In this document: piece after piece, positions 37,233-49,098 of the stretch
Layout: each line of letters begins with the position of its first letter
Position numbering within the stretch: position 1 is the stretch's first letter
Origin: Anas platyrhynchos
Taxonomy: Eukaryota; Chordata; Aves; Anseriformes; Anatidae
Direction: 5' to 3'
NCBI RefSeq assembly: GCF_047663525.1
Contig: NC_092605.1
Span: 4,216,001 to 4,280,000 of the forward strand
DNA length: 64,000 nucleotides
Notes under the pieces: model-generated
The model's database searches: none
The model's input: the letters and a program-made list of their open reading frames with translations, nothing else
What the model was told of the DNA's origin: nothing
Translations under genes and position numbers: made by a program

Positions 37233-37310
37233 CTCACACCCCCGCGACGTGCGCGCCCGGCAGCCGCCGCTCGGCTCCTTCTGCTACTGCCGCGCCGTGC
37301 CGCGCGCCCC

Positions 37311-37316
37311 TATATA
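37311..37316 (-). promoter_or_regulatory. TOB1: TATA box of TOB1 (putative)
   Basis: TATATA on the minus strand between GGGGA and GGGGCGCGCGG, placed about 355 bases before the consensus donor of exon 1. It is unusual in being set in CpG-island sequence. Start expected near 37286. Confidence 0.5.
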
Positions 37317-37328
37317 TCCCCTCCCTTG

Positions 37329-37462
37329 CCACGCCCCCTGCTCTTAGCCACGCCCACAACCCCGCCCGGCCACGCCCCCCAGCACCACCCTGTGCTGGCC
37401 GGCGCCCGGTTTAGCCCCGCCCACCTCCTCCAGGCCACGCCCACCGCCTCCAGGCCACGCCC
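37329..37462 (-). promoter_or_regulatory. TOB1: Cluster of five KLF/Sp-type boxes upstream of TOB1
   Basis: CCACGCCC (GGGCGTGG on the minus strand) occurs five times: 37329-37336, 37348-37355, 37370-37377, 37435-37442 and 37455-37462. There are also plain GC boxes such as CCCCGCCC near 37360 and 37415. The last two copies lie in a 20-base tandem repeat around CCTCCAGGCCACGCCC. The cluster is directly upstream of the TATA box in TOB1 orientation. Confidence 0.6.
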
Positions 37463-37516
37463 CCTTGCTGGTGCCGCGTCCCTTCCCCCCCAGCCCGGCG
37501 TGGAGGGGCAGCTCTC

Positions 37517-37568
37517 TACGTCAGCGCGCTCCTCGCCTCGCAACAGCGTTGCGTCACCGCCTACGTCA
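37517..37568 (-). promoter_or_regulatory. TOB1: CRE/ATF-like sites upstream of TOB1
   Basis: TACGTCA at 37517-37523 and 37562-37568, and TTGCGTCA at 37549-37556, read TGACGTA and TGACGCAA on the minus strand. A further GACGTCA lies at 37999-38005. Such sites bind CREB/ATF and C/EBP-ATF factors. They fit the immediate-early behaviour described for TOB1, but this is inference. Confidence 0.45.
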
Positions 37569-37940
37569 AAGCCTGCCCTCGCGCCCCTCAGCTCCACAGG
37601 GAGGGGAGGGGATGGGGGGGTGGGGGGGAGGAGGGCCCCGCGCCGAACTACATCTCCCATGACCGCCGCTGCGCTGATGGCCCGCGGGGGCCTCGGCAGC
37701 GACCGGTCACGGCCCTGCGGGGCCTTGGGGAGGGAACTCGGGCACCTCGGGGCAGGAGCGAGGAGCCTCCGGCCACCCCCGAGGCACGGTCAAGGTGTGG
37801 GGGGGCGCAAAATGGCGGCGCCCCCCTCAGCGCGAGCCGCCCCTGTCAGGCCAGGAGGGGCGCAGCCTCCCTCACCCCCCCCCCTCCCTACCCGAGCCGC
37901 CGAGGCTAAAAATACTCCCCCCAGGTAGCAACGCTGACCG

Positions 37941-37977
37941 ATTGGCTGGCTGCCCGCCCTGCTGGCCGCCTGATTGG
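37941..37977. promoter_or_regulatory. Paired CCAAT boxes (NF-Y type)
   Basis: ATTGG at 37941-37945 and 37973-37977, 32 bases apart, about three helical turns, a spacing common for NF-Y pairs. They lie about 630 bases upstream of the TOB1 TATA, so they may serve a divergent start rather than TOB1 itself. Confidence 0.45.
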
Positions 37978-38039
37978 TCACTCGGTATCGAGGAGGACGA
38001 CGTCAAAGCCTGATGCTGAGGGGGAGGGGGGGGGGCAAA

Positions 38040-38131
38040 GGCGCTGCCGGCCGCCTGAGGGGGACGAGGGGAGCGGGGCGGGCGGGCGCCCGCCCCGCTC
38101 CCCTCGTCCCCCTCAGGCGGCCGGCAGCGCC
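38040..38131. repeat. 92-bp near-perfect GC-rich palindrome
   Basis: Positions 38040-38084 are the exact reverse complement of 38087-38131: 45-bp arms without a mismatch around a 2-base centre (GG at 38085-38086). The arms begin GGCGCTGCCGGCCGCC and contain GGGGCGGGCG Sp1-like cores. The pairing fails at the next base outward (38039 A against 38132 C). It could be a real cruciform-prone element or a fold-back assembly artefact. Confidence 0.93.
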
Positions 38132-38330
38132 CCTCGTCCACCCCCCCGGGGGTGAAGCTGACAGGAACCCGGGGCAAATCTCCTCACAGGGCTCCCCTTC
38201 GAACCGCCGGGGGTCTGCTGTCGGCCGGCGAGAGCAGGAGCCGGGGTCCAAGGAGGCGGCTGTGGGGTTTCTGTGGTGTTTTTTCTCGTGTCACAATAAA
38301 GCATTTTGGCACAAACGCTTCGCCGGCCCC
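38132..38330 (+). ncRNA. Possible end of a short divergent transcript (TOB1-AS1 position)
   Basis: A canonical AATAAA at 38295-38300 lies in GC-rich sequence about 1 kb upstream of TOB1, on the opposite strand. Human TOB1 has a divergent noncoding RNA, TOB1-AS1, in this position. No splice site or conserved exon is recognisable, so this is a positional suggestion only. Confidence 0.2.
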
Positions 38331-41300
38331 TGGAGTGATTTGGGAAATATTGGGAAGAAATGGCGAGGTTTTTTTAACCCTTAGGAGGTTAAAATCCGCA
38401 GGGGGTGGGAAGTGAAGTGTTAAGGAAGCAAAAGGTAGCGAGGGTGAGAGTGGGGATTTTCCACTGCCGAAAAGTCCTGCTGGAAGGCCTCACCCGTTGC
38501 AAAACATAGTTTTTATTCAGATGCATCAATATGGGTGTTACTAGGATTGATTGCAGTATTGCAAACAATGTGAAAATCATAATTCAGGCTCAAAATAGTC
38601 GCTTTTTTTTTTTTTGTCCCAATCCTTCACACTTTTCTTCGCTGTGAAGGGTTGCCTGCACCTTCAAAGCGAATGGGGCCATATGTCATCGCCATGCTCC
38701 CCAAATTGGAAACTGGTGTGGTGATGAGAAAATTCCAAGCCCTGGCGAAGTGGAGACGAGCGAGAGTCACTGCAGCACAGCCAGGGAGCCAGGTCCAGAG
38801 AGTCTGGGATTTCTCGCTCTGAACAAGTTGTCATTACTTCTACCACAAAAGTTAAGAGGGTGAAATAACTACCGGAACGGTTGAAAAGACAAATGCATTT
38901 TTTTTTTATAAAATTAGAAATCTCACCGGTACGGCAAACATTGAACAAATTGGCAGATAACATCAGCTGTTTCCGTAAACAGTTCAACATGTTACTTTGC
39001 TCAGTTCTGCGCTAACTGAGGCAGCAGCAGCGGATTTCCCTTTGAAGTGGGAAAAACTGCACAACCTGGGAGATCGATGTTTTCAGGGGAGCTTTAGTAA
39101 GTAGCTTTACCAACCGACTAACTGTGCTGCTGAGTTGCTACAAAATGAGCGGTTGTAAAAGCAGAAACTTTCTGTTGAATGGCTTTAACGCTGCATGAGA
39201 AACATTAGGAGCTGAATTAAAAATACAAAGCTAATACGTGTGTAATCAAGACTGCTGTGAGATCCCGTAAAGCTGCAAAAATGGTGAGGTACTTTTCTAT
39301 GGCTTATGTAAAAAAGAAGCTTCTAATGCAGACAATGCTAAAATTGCGTGCTATTGAAAAAATATTATGTTAAATGTTGAAGACAGGTAATTGCCCTAAA
39401 AATAAGCTCTGTAGGTCAGCAAGCATCAAGTCCCCTTCTAGGGGTCCAAGGAAAGTTTCGGTTTATCCTCATTGGTCTGAAAAAGCAAATTCTGACTTTT
39501 AAACTGCAGTGATCATTGTCTTGCACACAGCACACATCAAAAGTAGGTGCCAAACTGTAGTAGTGTTAAATTACTAGCACTTCAAAGCTGAGTCTAATCC
39601 AGGATGACTTGTATTCTTACAAATGCAACTGTCTTTTTGGTCCACAAAGATGTGAGAGTAAGGCCTGCAATATTTTTCAGCCCTTTTGATTAATACACAG
39701 CAATAACAAAATGTCTGCCTCTCCCTGCTAGAAAAATCTTTAAAAACGCAATCGATACAAAATCACAACTCCAGCAGCAAAATTTGACTCAGGTTGCCGA
39801 TACTATTCAACTGCGAGATTAATCTTAAACATATATATATATATATTCCTATTTTTTCCTGGCAAAGCTTGACAATTTCTCTCCTCAGCAAAACAAATCA
39901 GCGGAAGTATTTCAGAGCATTGCAAGGAGGCAAGAGCGAGATTGGAAGTACGGAGACTCTCTTAACCTATATTAAACTAGAAGGGTTTTGATCTCATCTT
40001 TGCACACAGCCATATCCTGCAATGGCTGTCTTACCACAGCACCAGGAACTGAGCTACAATTTTGACAGTCTAGGTCCCTGCAGTCTAAACTAGAAAGCCA
40101 AGGTTACTGAAACAACTGATAGCATCTTCTAAAATCTAAACCAGAGTTATATATCGATCAATACATTATCTAAAACTGACATACAGGTTTTTTTAAGCTT
40201 ACAAGTTATTTAAAGGAGCTTAAAATATCCAGGAAAAAAGTTTAATAACCTTTGTCAACATGGACAAGAATTTAAGAGAAGCAGCAAGCAAGGCTCAGAA
40301 TACTCATTGCCCGACTTGGTCCTTTTCACCCTCTCTACTAAATGAATGTTGTTGACCCCTACAGAATATATGATGTGTATCCCCACAACAGACATAAAGC
40401 TTTGTAACGTATGTTCCTGAATATAGTCCAGTCTCTTTTTTAACATTTTCCTATTTAGGAATACAATTCTTCTTTTAGCATGAGAGCCTGGGCTTTGGTT
40501 TTTAAAAAGTGCAAAGCTTTTCGCCTTGTATTCATCCCTATCTAGCCCAGTTTTATCCATTTGCTGATTGTAATGCATGTCCCTTTTCTCCGTCGTCTAC
40601 CAGTGTGAGCACCCAATCTGGGCTGATCTCCAGCATGTATCTATTTTTAACAATTTTGACATGTAGCGTGGATTCTCTTACATTTCACTTCACCAGCCTA
40701 AGCAGTAATTTCTCCATAAATACACGTTACAGTGCGTGCACATGCATAGCAGACGTTACCCGGCTTTGGGAGCTCTCTGACCACAAGGATTTTTCAGTTG
40801 GGAACCACAAAATTAGCTTGGCTGTAACGTTGTTTTGATGGAGTAAAGAATAACCAAGAAGAGGAGAAATCAGCCAAAACCGAGAAGTTCGAGGGGCATT
40901 GGCCCAGCAGCAGCCAAGCCAGGACATCCCCTAGGGGAGCCCCAAGCTCCTCTCTAATAACGCAAAGGGGGCAAACAGTCACCTCCGACCAAGAGCAGCG
41001 GTGCCAAGTGGCGTGCACATGGCAGGATGTGTGTTTGATAACTCCTGTTTGCAGACTCCTACCCCAGGGCAAACAAGGACTTGCTGCAAACTGCTGCCTG
41101 GCTCCGCAGCAGCCCCAGCTGTGCCCGGACTTGTTCCGTAGTGCAGGGGGCTGCGGAATTTGGAGAAATGGGATTTGTGTGCTGGGGCTGCGGGAGCACG
41201 CAGGGAAGAGCTGGCGGGAGGCAAACCTGTCGGTTAGATAAATGTCTGTTGGTCTTGTATCATTAATCCTACCACAGAGGGGGAGAAAGAGCCTTTGAAG

Positions 41301-44300
41301 TGGAAGGAGGGAAGTGCTATGGTAACAGCTGGGACTGCGAGACATCACCCAGCATCACCGAGGGATGTTGCACCCCACTGGAGCACTCCTGGAAGCCCCA
41401 AAGACCCAGGTACCAATTCTCAAGAGATGCAGCCCAATGCAGCCCAAATGGGTGGGCACAGCCATACATGCACACCAGAAGTTCCTTTGCTTTTAAAGTA
41501 TGTGATGTTACTGGCTCTGGTATGCCAAGACTTTAAAAATTTGGCTATCAAGCGCTGGAACTTATATGCCAAGGATGAAGAAACAAAATTTGGGTACCTC
41601 CCGCTCTGTGCAGTCAGCACACTCTAAAAAATAAAATACTTCTAAGCTGGTACTTTCTTAGATATTAGTGATTGTGCTTGAAATAGAAAAGAAAAAGACA
41701 ACACATATTATTTTTCTGGGCCAATAAAAGCAAAGGGGAGTGACCCGCAGAAGCATGGGGCTCACAAGGACATCCTTCTTTCCTAAGTGGCATGGTGCTC
41801 GTGTGGCTTACTTGGCAAAAGTTACTGGAGTCCCGAGCAAGACACAGAAGGCAGCTGCTGGGTAAGAAGGAAAAAATAAAACCAGGAGAAGCCTGGCATG
41901 CTTTAATAAAGACTTTGCACCAAAACTTTGCTCTTCCCAAAGTTTCAGCCATCTTCAAGGATGAAGTGAGAAGGTTTTGCATCCTGAAGCTGCTATGAGG
42001 CAAGATCTGTTGTTGACCAGGGACCTGATAAGTGATGTTTTGAGAAAGGGGAACAGATCCTGATAAGGCCAGGTACAAGGAGAGAAATGGGGAATAGTGA
42101 ATCTAAATAAAAATACTGAGAAAAAGAATGATCACAAGCAGATAGATACCGTTATGGGAAAAAGGCAATGGGAAATATTTCATGAGTATCAGAATTTTCT
42201 GTAGTTATGAGAAAACGGCCTTAAAAAGAAGGAAGGAAGAAAAATTGATTTTATACTTTAGAGAGGTTGACCTTTGAGGAAAGTTTTATTAAAATCCGAT
42301 ATAATTTTTTCCTCGAGTTCACCTTTGCGTTGGGATGCTGCCAGTTTAATGTCAATCAGTTCTGCAGTATCTGCTAACAGATAAAATTATGAGGTTAGGT
42401 CTGTCCTAGCTGATAGCCATCTAACTTCTCAGTTAATCAGCTTCAGATGCTTCACCCTGCTTGTTACCACCAGCCATTCATGAACAGTTTTAGAGACAGA
42501 AAGCTGCTCGTTAAGCTGTAAGGACAGCTCACCGTAATTATTTTATGGGGATCAAAAGTAAACACTGGAGATAAAAGACTGATTTTTTGCCCTTTTAATT
42601 TCTGACAGATGAAAGCAGCTTGAAAAGTCTCTTCTGAAGGCAGGTTTCATTAAGACCTTAGTGAAGAATTTTGCTTACTTAGCATTTTCCAGGAAAACTG
42701 CTAAATCTATTTCTTGAGAGGCTAAATCCAGGAAAACTAGTCAATCTTTTTAACTGAGAGATACTAAATGTGAAAAAGGAGATGCTAAATATGAAAAACT
42801 GAGGACTATATTAAATATATGAAAATAAGGAAATTGCTGCTTAAACTGCAAGGAGGAGTAACGGAGCGGCGTCTGTTTACCACAAATGCCTGATAAACAC
42901 AGAGGCTCTGCTAATTTTTGACATTCAGATTATCATCTCTTAGGGTAAAAAAATATGACGGAGAATGCCCAGGGGAGACTCTTGGAAATAAATGGAAACT
43001 CGTATTTATTGAGGCCAAGATCCAGCCAATACAACCCCTCCTTGCTAGCCCTGATGTACTGCTAAACCATTGCTCCAAATTCTCACCCTTTGGCTCTCCC
43101 AGCCATGATTTTTATTTTTTTATTTTTTTGGCTTAGCAAGGATGTGATCAACCCCTTACTGTTCTCTAGCCTTTCAAGAAAACAAGGTAGGCACATCTTG
43201 AATGAGAAGGGAGGGAAGGATTGCTTTTTGTGCCAACGTTTCTCACATGATCCATTTGTCATATGGAAGCAATAAGGAAGCAAAAAAGACCTACAGCTAT
43301 TTTTGTCTCCTATCCCAAGTCATCTTTGAGAGAGGCAGTGCTTACTGGTCCGTGAAAGAACTGCTCTTGTAATATTGCTCCGGAGAAAGTCGCCTTTCCC
43401 TAAGTGCTGATGCCTCGGTTATTGCCATAAAGTCCAGAACAAGATATAATTTTAACATCGCTAGAAGATCTCACCTGGTTCTTGACTACGAATTTAGGGC
43501 AACCAAGAATAATACAGCTCTGTAGGAAACCATCCGTATTTTAAGCTTTTATGTGATAAGCATAAATGAAACAATCTGTGCTTCTGGAGCATGTGGCCCC
43601 TAACTGGGTTTCTGATACCTTTCCACAATCCTGCTGCTGTCAGTAACAGTGCTTTATGCACGGCCCAGGACTTTGAGAGTTTAGTCACTGACTACTAGAT
43701 GACATGCAGAATTTCACATGTAAGAAAGCCAAATGTCCCATGTATTGATACTGAATCTGAGAGCATCAATTTGGGAAGTGCCGAGTTAACCGACTGTGCT
43801 GTCAAGCTGTGACAATCTGAGTGATGGTGACTTCAAAGTAAAAGGAGTTCAAATGTCAATATCGTGATGGATAGAGGAAGATCACTGGAAGCTATCTTCA
43901 CATTAATTAAAAAAACCGAGGGTGCTTCTTTTGAGAGGAACAGAAACCAAGTTGCTCTGAACACATGCTGGTTTCTAAGCAGAATGCTTTCAAGATCTGA
44001 ACATAAGTTTAGATACTTCTCTATGCATCATTGGTCTTTTCTGTCCAATAAATTAATAGACAAAAAAAGCATTTGTGGGTAAACTTGACCATGACAGCTA
44101 AAATGCACTCGTACTTAGAGAATGCTGAGCTCAGAAAACCAATCTGAAGAACAGAATGAGTGGGGGACGGGAAGGGAAAGGAAATTTCAGGTGCCTGAAG
44201 TACAGTACAGACAGAGTGCTAGCTGGACAGAGATGCCAGCTTATCACAGATGAATGTTTGACCCTGAGTCTTTAAGGGTATTATCCACAGAAAAAAAATC

Positions 44301-46090
44301 CAATGGAAATCTCTCTTTGAGTTCATTATGCTCCATATCTGACCCTTGCTCAACTCACATTAAAGTCTATGGAGTTATGGCAACAGGAACAATGAAATGG
44401 AATGAAGATTCCAGCTCAGTGTTTGCTCCTGGGATGCACAAAGTGCTTTTTAATGCAGTTCATGCATCTAGTTCATGTAAGGAGTAGCTCACAGAAGATT
44501 TGAATCCGTCAGTGGCATTGAAACAATCATCCAGTTTAAATCATTGATTAAAAGCATAGTAAATCACTCATTTCCTCTCCAACCTTTGGTTCCTAAGGGT
44601 ATAATTGCTCCAAAATAATATAATACGTGCCTTAAAGATGAAGAAAAAGGTCAGATTAGCATAACATCTTTCCTGAACCGATGGCAAAACATTGTGCAAA
44701 CCTGGAGCCACATCTTGAAATCTCCCAGGACATTACTCTTGTGACTTTATATTCCAATAAGGCTGTGGCAGGGAGAGAACACAGATCCTTCTATTTCCCA
44801 GATCACAGGTCTTTGACATGTGATGGACAGAGTGAGCAGTCCTTACATACCTTCAGATACACAACCCACTTCATTACAACAGAATGTTTTCCCTTGAGTA
44901 CACAAACCAGTAGGAGTTATTATATCTTGTGCTCTTATTACTGTGCAAGACTTCAGACAGTATCTGCACACAGTGGTGGATCTGTCTAGTCTCAAGAGTA
45001 GCCATAACTTATACTTCAGAAGAGAGAAACCAGCCGTGTTGCACAATTATGTTGCTTTGGCAATGGGAAGAAGAGATTTCTTCTTGATCCCACATGATGA
45101 TTATCTTATACACTGGAAAATGAGCAGTGACATACTTTTTATTTCAGCTAATGTAACTCAGACTTGTAAAGAAGGTGATTCTGCTATACGACCATATTAT
45201 CTAAATTGCTTTGTCGCCAACGCATAGAAAACTGAATATAAAATTGCCTGCACATAATTGAGTGCTGACTCACCCTCCGATTAGGGTAAATGGTGCAGTG
45301 TTCCAGGGTGTCTTGGAGCTCTCTATAGTCTCACAATCACATGTGAAATCTTCTGATTGATTTTTCTCCACTCCACTCCAAGCAAGCTTATGTTTCATGC
45401 TCCAATTGGGGCTGGATGCTACAAATCCATCCGCTGTCACAGGACATCTTTCCCCTGCTCCGTTACCTTCATCAGTTTTCTGCTGAAGCTCTCATCTTTC
45501 ATCCCGGCTGGTACAGTTCCTCCCTTGTGATTTTTCCATCTCCTGGCTCTCCGTATTCATAGCCGCTCTTCAAACTCCAATTCTTACCTCGCTAGTTTCT
45601 AAGGCTACATAGCTGTGAATGTTTTCTCACAAAGTGTTTTTCCATAAATTCTCACAACTTCATTTCAGTCAAATCTGGGGCTGTATTGCTTTACATACAT
45701 GCTCATAGCAGACCATTTGAATAAAAGCACCTGCAAACACAAGCAAGCAAACACAGCCCCAAGTATTTTAAATGGAGATCTATTTTCTTGAAAACGGCTT
45801 CATACTGCAAAACTTCTTTTGGAGGTATCAGTGTGTGATTATCCTTAAAAACTGAATGTTTTTTGGTTTCTGCACTGAAGTGAAAGAAGAATGATTTTAA
45901 GAAGCAATTCCAGAACGGAGCGATGCAATGCCAGCAGTGAACCCTAGGCTAAGAGCTCCGTGCAATGCGACAAACCAGAACCTGTGCCTTTGGGTCATCT
46001 CTCTTCTGACTCCACCACTCAGGTAGTGAAAAGAGGGAGTGGAAGAAGGGCCACGACCTAAATAATTGGAATAATGACAATCATTAGCCA
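38331..46090. other. Gene-poor flank upstream of TOB1, part 1
   Basis: No coding exon, RNA gene or clear mobile element is recognised. A (TA)n run sits at about 39830-39846. The region 40860-41400 is moderately GC-rich with chance frames on both strands. AT-rich, non-repetitive parts may hold distal regulatory elements of TOB1, but I cannot identify any by eye. Confidence 0.5.
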
Positions 46091-46165
46091 GCAATCCCAC
46101 CTGGGGGGATTTGCAGGTGACACCAGCCCTGAGCTGAAGGACCCAGGAGTGGAAGCAGTGACAGA
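46091..46165 (+). mobile_element. Possible CR1 ORF2 fragment
   Basis: GGGGATTTGCAGGTGACACC near 46106 resembles the CR1 reverse transcriptase segment encoding the F-A-D-D-T box (normally TTTGCAGATGACACC). The third base pattern fits, but the aspartate codon GAT is GGT here and the flanks are too diverged for a firm call. Confidence 0.3.
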
Positions 46166-47458
46166 GGTGGCAGGGTTTGGTTGAGCTTTCATCTAACTAC
46201 GAACATCTTTCTTGCTGACTGAGGTATTTCGTTAGTAGCCACTGAAAATCACATATGGAAAAGGTTGAAATTTTACTTTATATATAGGACTTGTTTAGTA
46301 TCAGGTAATAGCTCAGAAATGAAGAGCAACTTGGGCACACACCTCAAGCTTAGGTTCTCCACAAGCACTCGTAGCTGCACAGCCCAACCTTGTTCCTTAA
46401 CCAGGAACTGTAGCTTTTATTATCTAGTGATCAATCACGCCTGCCTCACCCCCAGAAGAATAGATCTCGTTTATCTCCAATGACAGAAAGATAATAACGT
46501 GATTGTTCCTTCACACCCAGAGACTGGGCGTCTACTACCTACAAGTTCTCTTCTAAGTTGGATCAACCTTTCTTCAAGGACTTCCTTCCACAGAGTAAAA
46601 AGAGGCTCAGTTGAATTGTGTTTCCTGATACCAATGAGCCCCCAAAGTAAAAGAGTAAAATTCATTGTAAAAAGCACTACAAATATGCACAGAGAATGCG
46701 AAATTCAGAACTGATCTAGAACAGGGCCAGAATCAAGGATCTGATCTCTTCTGGTCAATGCATAACAGTGCTGTATTATTGCAAAACACAAAGAATTAAA
46801 GGACAGAAGGAAAAAAAAAAAAGAGAGAAAAATGAAAAAAAAAAATTGAATAGAAAAAAAGATGGTCTGAAACCTTCAAAAGCAGCAGCAAAAAATAAAG
46901 CGCCCATGGCTCCCCCAGGTTGGTGCTCCCAGCCCAGGCCACCTTGGACAGCCCTCTCTTACAAGAAGCTTATTCTCAAAAGGGAAGACACCAGGTGCTC
47001 AAGCTCAGTGTTCCCACCCAGACCTTTCCTGCTAAGCGTTTGGCACCAGCCTGCCCAGCTGTCAGCCGAGCGGGGACAGCAGAACCGGGACAGCACCAGG
47101 TGGCAAGCTGAGCATCACAGAGGGTCTCAAGAGAGGGCCAGGGGCCGCACAGCGTGGAGCAGCACGGGCTGACGTCTGTACCACTGCAGCCACGCCAGCG
47201 ACTCCAGCATGAGCAGCGTTTAAACCCTAATCTGCAGCCACTGGTGGGTCGCTTGACGGCAATTTTCCATTGCGCTGCTTGGAGAGGGCAGAGCTGGGAG
47301 GCTGGGGCACCCTTGGCTGGAAGCCTGAGCTAATTTTGCAGTGAAGATAAGCCCTGGGGTAGAAGTTCTTCAAAGGGTTGTGACCAGGCTGTGTCTCACT
47401 ACAGGGGACTCGGAGCAGGCAGGTGGTTTCCCCCTTCAATATATAGAAAATATAAGGT
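46166..47458. other. Gene-poor flank, part 2
   Basis: No gene recognised. An A-rich stretch lies at about 46809-46861. The following 46900-47300 is moderately GC-rich without a recognisable exon. Confidence 0.5.
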
Positions 47459-47480
47459 GGTCAGGGTCAGGGTCAGGGTC
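47459..47480 (+). repeat. Short TCAGGG tandem repeat
   Basis: Three full copies of TCAGGG and a partial one. TCAGGG is a known variant of the vertebrate telomere hexamer TTAGGG, but this tract is far too short to mean more than a microsatellite. Confidence 0.85.
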
Positions 47481-49074
47481 TCCAGCCTAAACGTGCTGGA
47501 GGAGCAGGGCAGAAGCAGCTTGTGTTTCTGATCCACCTGGCTGTGGAGGTATTTGAAGAAGCAGTAGTGCCCCCATAATCAGACAGGAGGAACTGTGCTG
47601 GTGCTGCCCCAAGGCTCGTGCTCTAAATGATAACTAACGAGGGTAAAGTCACTGACAAAAAAAAGCTTCCACAGAATCCCTTTCTCAGGCCTTTGATTTT
47701 ACTGGAACATGCAGAGCAGTAAAATTCACATAGCCGACGGGAAAGCCATGTCCTAGCCTGACCCCACTGCGGACAACAGCAAAACAAAGGGGCAGCGATC
47801 CAGGGTCATGTTTGGGGAGGATCCATGATTCAGCACATCCATTTACTAAATCTCCTTTAATTTGTCACGGAATGAGGGAGCGAGGCAAACACCTGCAGCT
47901 CCAGGCTGCTGCTTTATTGCCAAAAGGTAGGGCACAGACAGTGACGAGTGCCTGAAGAATACACGAAGCTCAATTAGGACAGTAGGTCAGAAAGAGCAAG
48001 GTGATTCATATCCAGGACATACCCAAACAATCCACAACAATGTGCAGCAATCCTATAGAGCTTTACATCTTCAAAGCATCCACAAACACCCTTTCCTTTC
48101 AATGGCACTAGCAGGTAACAGGCAACGGGACAGAAACGCATGCTTGAGACCCGCTAATTGATGGAGAAGTTGAGCTAGCTGGGAGGAAAAGGTTTCCACT
48201 GGCCCTCCAGCAACAGCAGGGAGCGAGACAGCTCTGTCCTGGTGGCAGCTGCCACCTCTGGCTGGTCTAGAAATCAGGGGATGTGGAGGGGCTGAGATTC
48301 ACAGCCAAAAATTAATAAATGAGGTATCCAGGATTAGTAGCTTCTTATAGAGAATGAGCTGCATGCAATTTTCCCAGGAGTAAGCCACAGGTTGTGGCAG
48401 ATCAAGTTCAGGAGTGCTCGGCTCCTTGGTGAGCACCCTGACAATGCCTCCGTTCAGCTGTGCAAATCGTATTTTACGTGCTTGATTGTGAGTTGCTGGG
48501 CAGTGGGATGTAATTTTCCATGCTTGCATTTGGCTCTCAGTTTTACCTTGACAAATGTTTGATAGTTTAAGCTCTGTCAACACTGTTTCACCTCTTAGAA
48601 AATAATAATTAAGAAGCCTGGACAAGAGGCACACATTAGTACGCAACAATTCGGTGATCAGCTCTGCATTAACCTCATCAACACCGCTTACTACTCTGCA
48701 GCAAAATGTCTTTTCCAGATTTACCTGAAGACTGGAATGTCAGAAAAACTCAGGGATGCAAAACATACGCTTGGTTGACTTTGATCTCTCTGTAGACAAA
48801 TCTTTTAAAGTTTAGATCAAGGAATCTTTTAATGAAACAAAGAAATTGTGCCACTTGTATCAGTTCCAGATATAAATAAATCAGCTAGAAATAAACAGGA
48901 GCAAGGCAAACCTAAAGGAGACAGCCACACTCTGCAATGTCAGTCCAAAGTGACTGTCTGATGGATGATAATATGGCTGGCTCAGAAAAGAAGTCAGAGT
49001 TTAAAAGTCTTGCTGCCAGCCATCTGGCAAATCTTCCAAAATACACTGCAGTAAAAATTCACTGAATCGCTACC
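47481..49074. other. Gene-poor flank, part 3
   Basis: No exon, RNA gene or recognisable mobile element seen. Confidence 0.5.
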
Positions 49075-49098
49075 TTTTTTTTTTTTTTTTTTTTTTTT
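49075..49098 (+). repeat. Poly(T) tract, 24 T
   Basis: An uninterrupted run of 24 thymines followed by GTGCATCTCC. Simple homopolymer; no retroposed gene is recognisable on the minus strand beyond it. Confidence 0.9.

Larger units (their letters stand above)
36956..37286 (-). other. TOB1: TOB1 untranslated exon 1 (predicted)
   Basis: Bounded by the start expected about 30 bases after the TATATA at 37316-37311 and by the consensus donor GTGAGT beginning at 36955. The transcript strand carries a long pyrimidine tract of alternating C and T runs (about 37232-37136) and a triple ATG opening a seven-codon uORF (37084-37061). The exon is inferred from signals alone. Confidence 0.5.
36360..38330. 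promoter_or_regulatory. TOB1: CpG island of the TOB1 promoter
   Basis: An abrupt rise in G+C and CpG density compared with the AT-rich flanks. It covers the start of intron 1, the untranslated first exon, the TATA region and about 1 kb upstream. This is the only strong CpG island in the window. The edges are judged by eye. Confidence 0.8.

Noticed and set aside
36503-38384. Many long open frames on both strands in the TOB1 CpG island
   Set aside because: High GC removes stop codons; the frames are Pro/Arg/Gly/Ala-rich, overlap on both strands and cross the palindrome in mirrored form. They are shadows of base composition.
44330-44420. Possible ancient repeat (CACATTAAAGTCTATGGAGTT)
   Set aside because: The resemblance to a common reptile repeat block is limited to about 20 bases.
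47459-47480. TCAGGG repeat as an interstitial telomere
   Set aside because: Only about 3.5 copies of a variant hexamer, with no TTAGGG nearby.
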